DNA from: Paragonimus westermani
Lineage: Eukaryota > Platyhelminthes > Trematoda > Plagiorchiida > Troglotrematidae
Reading direction: 5' to 3'
Length of the DNA: 64,000 nucleotides
NCBI GenBank assembly: GCA_008508345.1
Contig: QNGE01001266.1
Coordinates: forward strand, 85,489 to 149,488
The notes beneath the pieces are model-generated. The model saw only the letters and a list, made by a program, of their open reading frames with translations, searched no databases and was not told where the DNA came from. The position numbers and the translations under genes are program-made. This document shows positions 58,732 through 64,000 of the stretch, piece by piece. How positions within the stretch are numbered: the stretch's first letter is position 1; each line of letters opens with the position of its first letter.

Positions 58732-58932
58732 TCAAAAATTGAGTTCTGCAATCCAGCTGTCATTCATGATAAAATCGCGTGGCTCGTCTGTCCTCATGCT
58801 GGCAGTTTTCAAATAAGGTAAGACATCAGTGGGGTTATTGGATGAGTTGTTCAAAGTTGTACGATTGACTGAGGACTTTCTGCTGAGTTGTACTCTCTCA
58901 CTTCCAGGTTCCATATCGACCAGGATCCTTTG
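58732..58932 (-). CDS. Candidate minus-strand terminal exon
   Basis: After an acceptor TATAGTTTTAG, the minus strand from 58932 is open in phase 0 for 66 codons to a TGA at 58732. It encodes QRILVDMEPGSERVQLSRKS and later MRTDEPRDFIMNDSWIAELN. The upstream exon at 62500-62657 ends in phase 0, so the two could join across a 3.6-kb intron. Ser, Asn and Thr richness suggests a disordered tail. The alternative donor GGAA|GTGAGA inside it would give only a 32-nt exon. Confidence 0.4.
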   Translation of the reverse strand, partial: QRILVDMEPGSERVQLSRKSSVNRTTLNNSSNNPTDVLPYLKTASMRTDEPRDFIMNDSWIAELNF

Positions 58933-61900
58933 CTAAAACTATAATGAGTTGAACTGATTCAGACTCTGTTGTTCTTTATACTTCGGTGACTCATCGTGAT
59001 ACAAAAGGGGCATACTATGAAAGAACTGACAAAGGTGTCTCAGAAGGGATTATATAACACATTTACCCTTGATCGTGCTGTGGAGGATGTCCATACGTGG
59101 CGCTGATCAACAATCACCGTTTCCTTTGACTCCAAAGTTACTATCAGTTTCGTGAACGCCTCATCATATCAGGGGTAACTTGTACTTACTGCTGTGCCAA
59201 ACAAACGCGTGAACCTGCTACGGGCGTTATATTCCCATAACTCATTCTGATTAGAGTCTACGGCAGTCCAATCAAAAATGTGTGTCAACAGTAACGCACA
59301 TCAGGAATGTCCATTTATGCTGTTTTTTTCAATTTTCGTTGAAGATAAAATGATGAGGATTGTCTGTGGCGATCAAAAAATACCGGCATAGACCCTCTGT
59401 CTTCCGAGACTGATAATCTCTAACCATACTGCTGTCTGACAGCTTCAGAACAGCACAGACAGTATCAGTCAGTATCTCGCGTTTTTTGATGTACTTTGGT
59501 TACAAACTATTGCGTATCTACATGTTCGCCACATTCACTTTGATTTAGCATTAAATAAAGAAGGCCATGGCAGGTGGTGACAAGATCATGGGGTCAAGAG
59601 ACTTCATCCTCAGCGGTGGCTGTATATGAAATGAAAGTTCGGATCTGTAAGACATTTACTGAAACAAAGAGGTATCTTTTCGTGGCCTGCAAGTAGAATT
59701 CGCAAGGCGAAACTGTCAGCTATCCTCCACTACTGCAGCCAAATTGTCTCAATATATTTGGCCACTAATATATATACCCCTTAGGCTACAATGGTGGATA
59801 CTAGCAGATAAGCAAAGATGGGGGTAGAGAGCGAAGATTTGCTCTGAAGAGTCTGGAAGGTTTGCTATTCATACTTTGGGATACACATACTTAAATCGGT
59901 CGGCCATGCATTAAAAATGTAATCAAATAGGCAGATCTTTGAGCACAATTAACTGGCGTCAGTTGTGTGGTAGAGGTATATTGACCTGACATACAGAAAT
60001 CATGTCAATTACTAAAGGGTTGCACGTTGTTATTCCGCTTCTCCTGTTCTGGGATTCCCACGACCAATAGATTAAGCATTTAGAGATGGTAGACTTTATA
60101 GTGACTTATCGTGCTCAATTTATTGAATGTTTCCGCTGTTTGACTGAGTTCTGTGTGGGGTAATTAAAGCTACAGAAAAAACTCAGTGCAGTTCATAAAG
60201 AAGCTATCTCAGGGGTGATGCCCTATTGTTGCTTCGAGAAAGGTTGCTTGATTGCAAGTTATGTTCAACTTGGTGAACCTTGAAAAGATTTTGATCATAA
60301 TTATAATATTAAAACTTATATCGACTATCCAAGCTAATCTAAGCATTACTGACAGAAGATCGTATGAGAACGTAGCCTCAACAGACAACAGATAAACGCA
60401 GTCAGTCTGATAGACTTCAGTTGATACTAAGCTTGAATACGTGGCGAGTTAACACTGTGTTTCACATCTGCCGTCTAGGGATAGGCTGTCGAATTTGTCA
60501 TACACAAAACAAGAAGGTCCTGCTTTTAAGTCATCCAGATGAATCAGTTTAGTGACATTTTCTGGAAAACAAACATTATTCTAGATCCACGATGAATACC
60601 ATATTCAGAACACAAGCTTAAAACCTCGTATTACTTGGCTTAGTGCCTAACCCTTTCGAAATTAACCGGTGAATCATATCTTTGTCGCATTAATTTGAAG
60701 TCTGCAATAAACCTGAGTCATTTTACCCAGACGGCCAGACAACAGGATTATATGAGTGTAAATGATATGTGGCAATTGCATTCTTACAGCCCGATAATTA
60801 CAGAAGACAATCTCGTAGATCAGGACCCCCCGGGCGGGTGTTACTTTTGGACGTCCAGTTCGGTTTAATTTAAAATAATTCCGATCTTCTGTCACGTGTG
60901 AACGATGACTTTTTTGGTTCAAGAATATTAGTGGTAAATTTGTGTTATATTTTGGTTGATTAAAAATTGTCAGACAGTTGAGATCAAATGAATATTCGGG
61001 GTTGAAATTGTGAGTTCTTTTGAGCCATACGTATGTGGCTGCTACAAGGCAAATCATGATCTGTACTCACTTCACACATTTTCGTCACTTGTGGAAGTGT
61101 GACCAGCGTAAAAAACAAAAATTCTGAAATTATGCTCATAGATCAGTTTGGTAACTTACATGTATCTTTTTTGATTCGCAACGTTTCCATACCTGTACAT
61201 TATTGGGGGTATGCTGTAAGCTGATCTTATCATTGTGCCTTATGTTGGACAAATGTTTTGATGTGGAAAATGCAACATTTCGTTCTTACTGAGTGTTATT
61301 CACAACCGAATGCCTTACTACAGCTAATTTAACATATGCTGTTTCGCCATGGTTCAAAATAATCGTTCTGTTATATCGATGCGGTTCTTTCTGCAGCGGC
61401 AGGAAAACTCTTCGACGTGAGGAGTGGTTAAAGTCTTATGAGTTCACCCTGAAATAAGTGCCAGAAGAATTTACGTGGTTTAAAGAAGAGAAATAATTCC
61501 AATTACACCCGAAGCATGCTTTATTTGTACGCTAGCCCTTTTGCTAAATGTATTAAGTTACATATGGCTTTCAAGGCGAAGATAGATAAAGACAGTTCTT
61601 TCGGGAACCCTGAAAATTAGAGCTCTTTCAGGAGATAGTCTGCTTCATTTGCTGACAAATGGTCTAAGCAACCTGATGATGATTAGAGTTTAGTCTATGT
61701 TCATTCATCACTTTGTCGTTTGACGATGATCTTGACGCTCAGCGAAACAGCCTACGGTCTGTAGACCCTTTTAAAGTGACAAGAGGATCTCCTAATATTT
61801 TCCCGCCTACGTTGGATTGCACTACATTTAGAGCTCAATGGATCTATTTAAACGACTTGTAATCGGGGTGTTCAGAAAGAGATCAACTGTTCCTTCTTCC

Positions 61901-62499
61901 CTTACTCAAAATTCACTCAATAATTTGATAGACAACGATGACTAGTTGAACTACTTGCTCCACATGCTCTACACTTCATTCAGTTAGTGCTCATTTCATG
62001 GGAATCGCAGTCACGCCATTGGAGGAGAGTGATTTGTATGGTCTCCGTTCTGGACTAAACTTGGTTCATTGATATGCTTTTTACAAGATCAAAATCTCAG
62101 CCTGGTGGTCATTTTTGGATGGTACCTCTCGAAAACTGAATGATTAACTAGTGGAAGCTGTGACCAAATACGGAGTACGTTTGCCTCAAAACGTACTAAC
62201 ACTTGCTTTCGTAATGCCAATATACACAAAAGCTAATTACACTCGCCAAACTCCGGCATGTGAGCATAGTAAATCTATCGTCGGGTCGAAATCGGCAACG
62301 TTTCTGAAAATCGTGTTGTTACATTATTATCTCTGCTCTACTTTCTGAACTCTGCACTTCAGTTCGTGTAGCAACATTTTTTATTGACGACCTTATTATT
62401 GCGGTTGCCGTCGGCTAAATCTACAAGATGGAATACTCATATTTCACTTGATATTATTCCAACGAATCATGCGGAAATAACGGTGGTTGAACTACTCAC
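58933..62499. other. Likely intron of the minus-strand gene
   Basis: No recognised gene. A 127-codon minus frame at 60674-61057 is AT-rich and unrecognised. The donor GTGAGT at 62499 opens this interval on the minus strand. Confidence 0.4.
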
Positions 62500-62657
62500 C
62501 CGAACATTTTGAAGCTGTTCATTGTATCGCTGTAAATACGTGTCCAACAGTTGTGAGCTGTTCATTCCGCTAGTAGTGTCTTGGTTTTTTGCATTGTGCT
62601 TGTTATACGAACCTCTTCTCATGATCTGGCATGTGCCCATGACAGGTGTCGTGTCGT
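62500..62657 (-). CDS. Internal exon of an unidentified minus-strand gene
   Basis: On the minus strand a strong acceptor ATATTTTTCTGCAG is followed by 158 nt and a strong donor CGG|GTGAGTAG. The frame encodes DTTPVMGTCQIMRRGSYNKH and then SSQLLDTYLQRYNEQLQNVR; the latter is amphipathic and could be helical. It begins with two bases of a split codon and ends in phase 0. The phase-1 end of the exon at 63809 completes that codon as AAC (Asn). The protein family is not recognised. Overlapping plus-strand frames here are shadows. Confidence 0.62.
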
Positions 62658-63808
62658 CTGCAGAAAAATATACAAGTTTGAACGAGGCTGTCACAAGTTT
62701 GAACAAAAAGACCACGCCGAAATACAAAGAGTAAACGAATGACTACAGTGGTTGTCACAAATACATGAACAACTCCAAACACTCATCATTAGTGAATGGT
62801 TGACGTGGAGATGGCCGTGTAAATAACCTACTCTGATTTTGAAAGCAAACTGAAACTATGCTTATGATCCAGCTTCAGTGTCAGATTGACTAATAAATCC
62901 AGATTACAGTCGTCTCGTTCACGTTACATTTATCTAAAAGTACCAGCGTTTGGGAAACGTGCTCATTTCGGTTGGCGATACAGCTAGTTTCTCCAAATGA
63001 TTACGGCATATTTCTTTGATAGATTATTAAACTTCAGACTGGTATGTTAAATCTACATGAAAGTTATTTTCCATCAACTGTGTTCTTGTTCCCACTTCAC
63101 TGTGTGAGGGACCCTTTGATAAAATTTGGCTCCAAAATGTTGGCTTGTTGACCGTTGTCTTGTTTGCATATATTGACGTTTTACAGAAAATGAACGACTA
63201 TGTCATACACCGTGATATGGCACACTACTAAAGGTTTACCTCGCATTATGAAGATGTTTCTTCGGCAGTAATGTAGACCTGCCATTCTGAAATTTTTCTG
63301 AGTTCGTGCGCAGACACTCGATTTGACGACAAACATTTTAAGCTACTTGGTTCATTCAGAATTCCGAAACTTGAGAGTCTTATGTTAAACCGCACCATTC
63401 AACTTCGTAACCACACCGGTTCAATTGCAAAAAGGACACCTCGAATGTTCAAAACTGTGTCCACTCATTTTCCGGATAGTTCATATACATATTTATTGTT
63501 TATAAAGTTGATTTAAAAAGGCAGCTTGATGGAAGTTTGTTACTGTAACTGAACAAAACACCGTAATCAGCAGAACCAGTACGTTTCACAATCAGTCGAT
63601 TTCAGCGATCAGTGACAACGGCTGAAAGTGATGATTCTCTGCAAGTAGTCGTCATGTTTGTTTTCGGTAGGACTCACCACGAACTCTATGTCAACAAGAC
63701 AGAACAAAGTTACTCATCCTATGACATGTGTTTTGCCTGTTTTTTTTACTGGGCTATAACACACTGGCATAATGAACTTTATGGGATTTGCATCTTTAAG
63801 ACACTTAC
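62658..63808 (-). other. Intron between the two best minus-strand exons
   Basis: 1151 nt from donor GTAAGTG (minus strand, at 63808) to acceptor TTTTTCTGCAG (ending at 62658). Nothing else is recognised in it. Confidence 0.55.
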
Positions 63809-63911
63809 TGTCGCGATCGGGACTGCGAGGATTTTGGTACTGGGGCATTTGGAGAAAAATGTTAATGTTTGCCACTTGAATAAACAAATCTCCATCCGAT
63901 TGTCCGCCAAG
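63809..63911 (-). CDS. Internal exon of an unidentified minus-strand gene
   Basis: On the minus strand acceptor AACCTACTTTCCAG precedes 103 nt, phase 0 at the start and phase 1 at the end, closed by donor A|GTAAGTG. The frame reads LGGQSDGDLFIQ at first and QYQNPRSPDRD at the end. The middle 36 nt (63840-63875) begin GTGGCA and end in a pyrimidine-rich CCCCAG, so they may be a micro-intron; removing them keeps the frame. The protein is not recognised. Confidence 0.58.
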
Positions 63912-64000
63912 CTGGAAAGTAGGTTTGTATATCGTAAATTTGATAGTTCTTGATACCATTTTGCCGTTTGGCTCTAAGCTACAGACACTGGGGGCTGCCT

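Noticed and set aside
60674..61057. 127-codon minus-strand open frame
   Set aside because: AT-driven composition and no recognised motif. Part of it could be a small exon, but the splice signals are ambiguous.
63612..63953. 113-codon plus-strand open frame
   Set aside because: Overlaps the minus-strand exon at 63809-63911, which has better splice and composition evidence; treated as a shadow.

Overview
The window looks like nuclear DNA of a digenean trematode (fluke); species is not resolved. The reasons are an intron-rich mitochondrial metabolic gene whose first introns are only 41 and 43 nt while later ones reach about 8.4 and 19.8 kb, and a background of decayed LINEs, tRNA-like short repeats and Ty3/gypsy elements. 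All identifications come from reading translations against known family motifs; no search was run.

Layout. 1-2260: two decayed minus-strand LINE pieces around a (TA)n tract. 2261-5148: no gene recognised. 5181-37917 (+): one complete gene for the branched-chain 2-oxoacid dehydrogenase E1-alpha subunit (BCKDHA), 8 coding exons, 430 codons plus stop, all splice phases consistent. Its introns hold most of the mobile DNA. Intron 3 has a small foldback/tRNA-like element. Intron 4 has one copy of a dispersed repeat. Intron 6 has a nearly full-length antisense Ty3/gypsy element of Mag-clade type (9879-14851, two 406-bp LTRs, 5-bp target duplication) and a much older relative (about 22743-23583). Intron 7 has the second copy of the dispersed repeat and an assembly duplication.

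37918-64000: mostly gene-poor. Several minus-strand segments at the right end read like real exons. The best pair, 63809-63911 and 62500-62657, has good splice sites and matching phases, so an unidentified minus-strand gene probably runs leftward from beyond the right edge. Candidate further exons lie at 58732-58932, 54314-54403 and 45580-46000; whether all belong to one gene is unknown.

Three single Ns (1426, 5848, 33873) mark contig joins. Two are flanked by near-identical direct duplications of 56 and 208 bp that are almost certainly assembly artefacts. Nothing prokaryotic (operon, CRISPR) is present, and no intact tRNA or rRNA gene was recognised.
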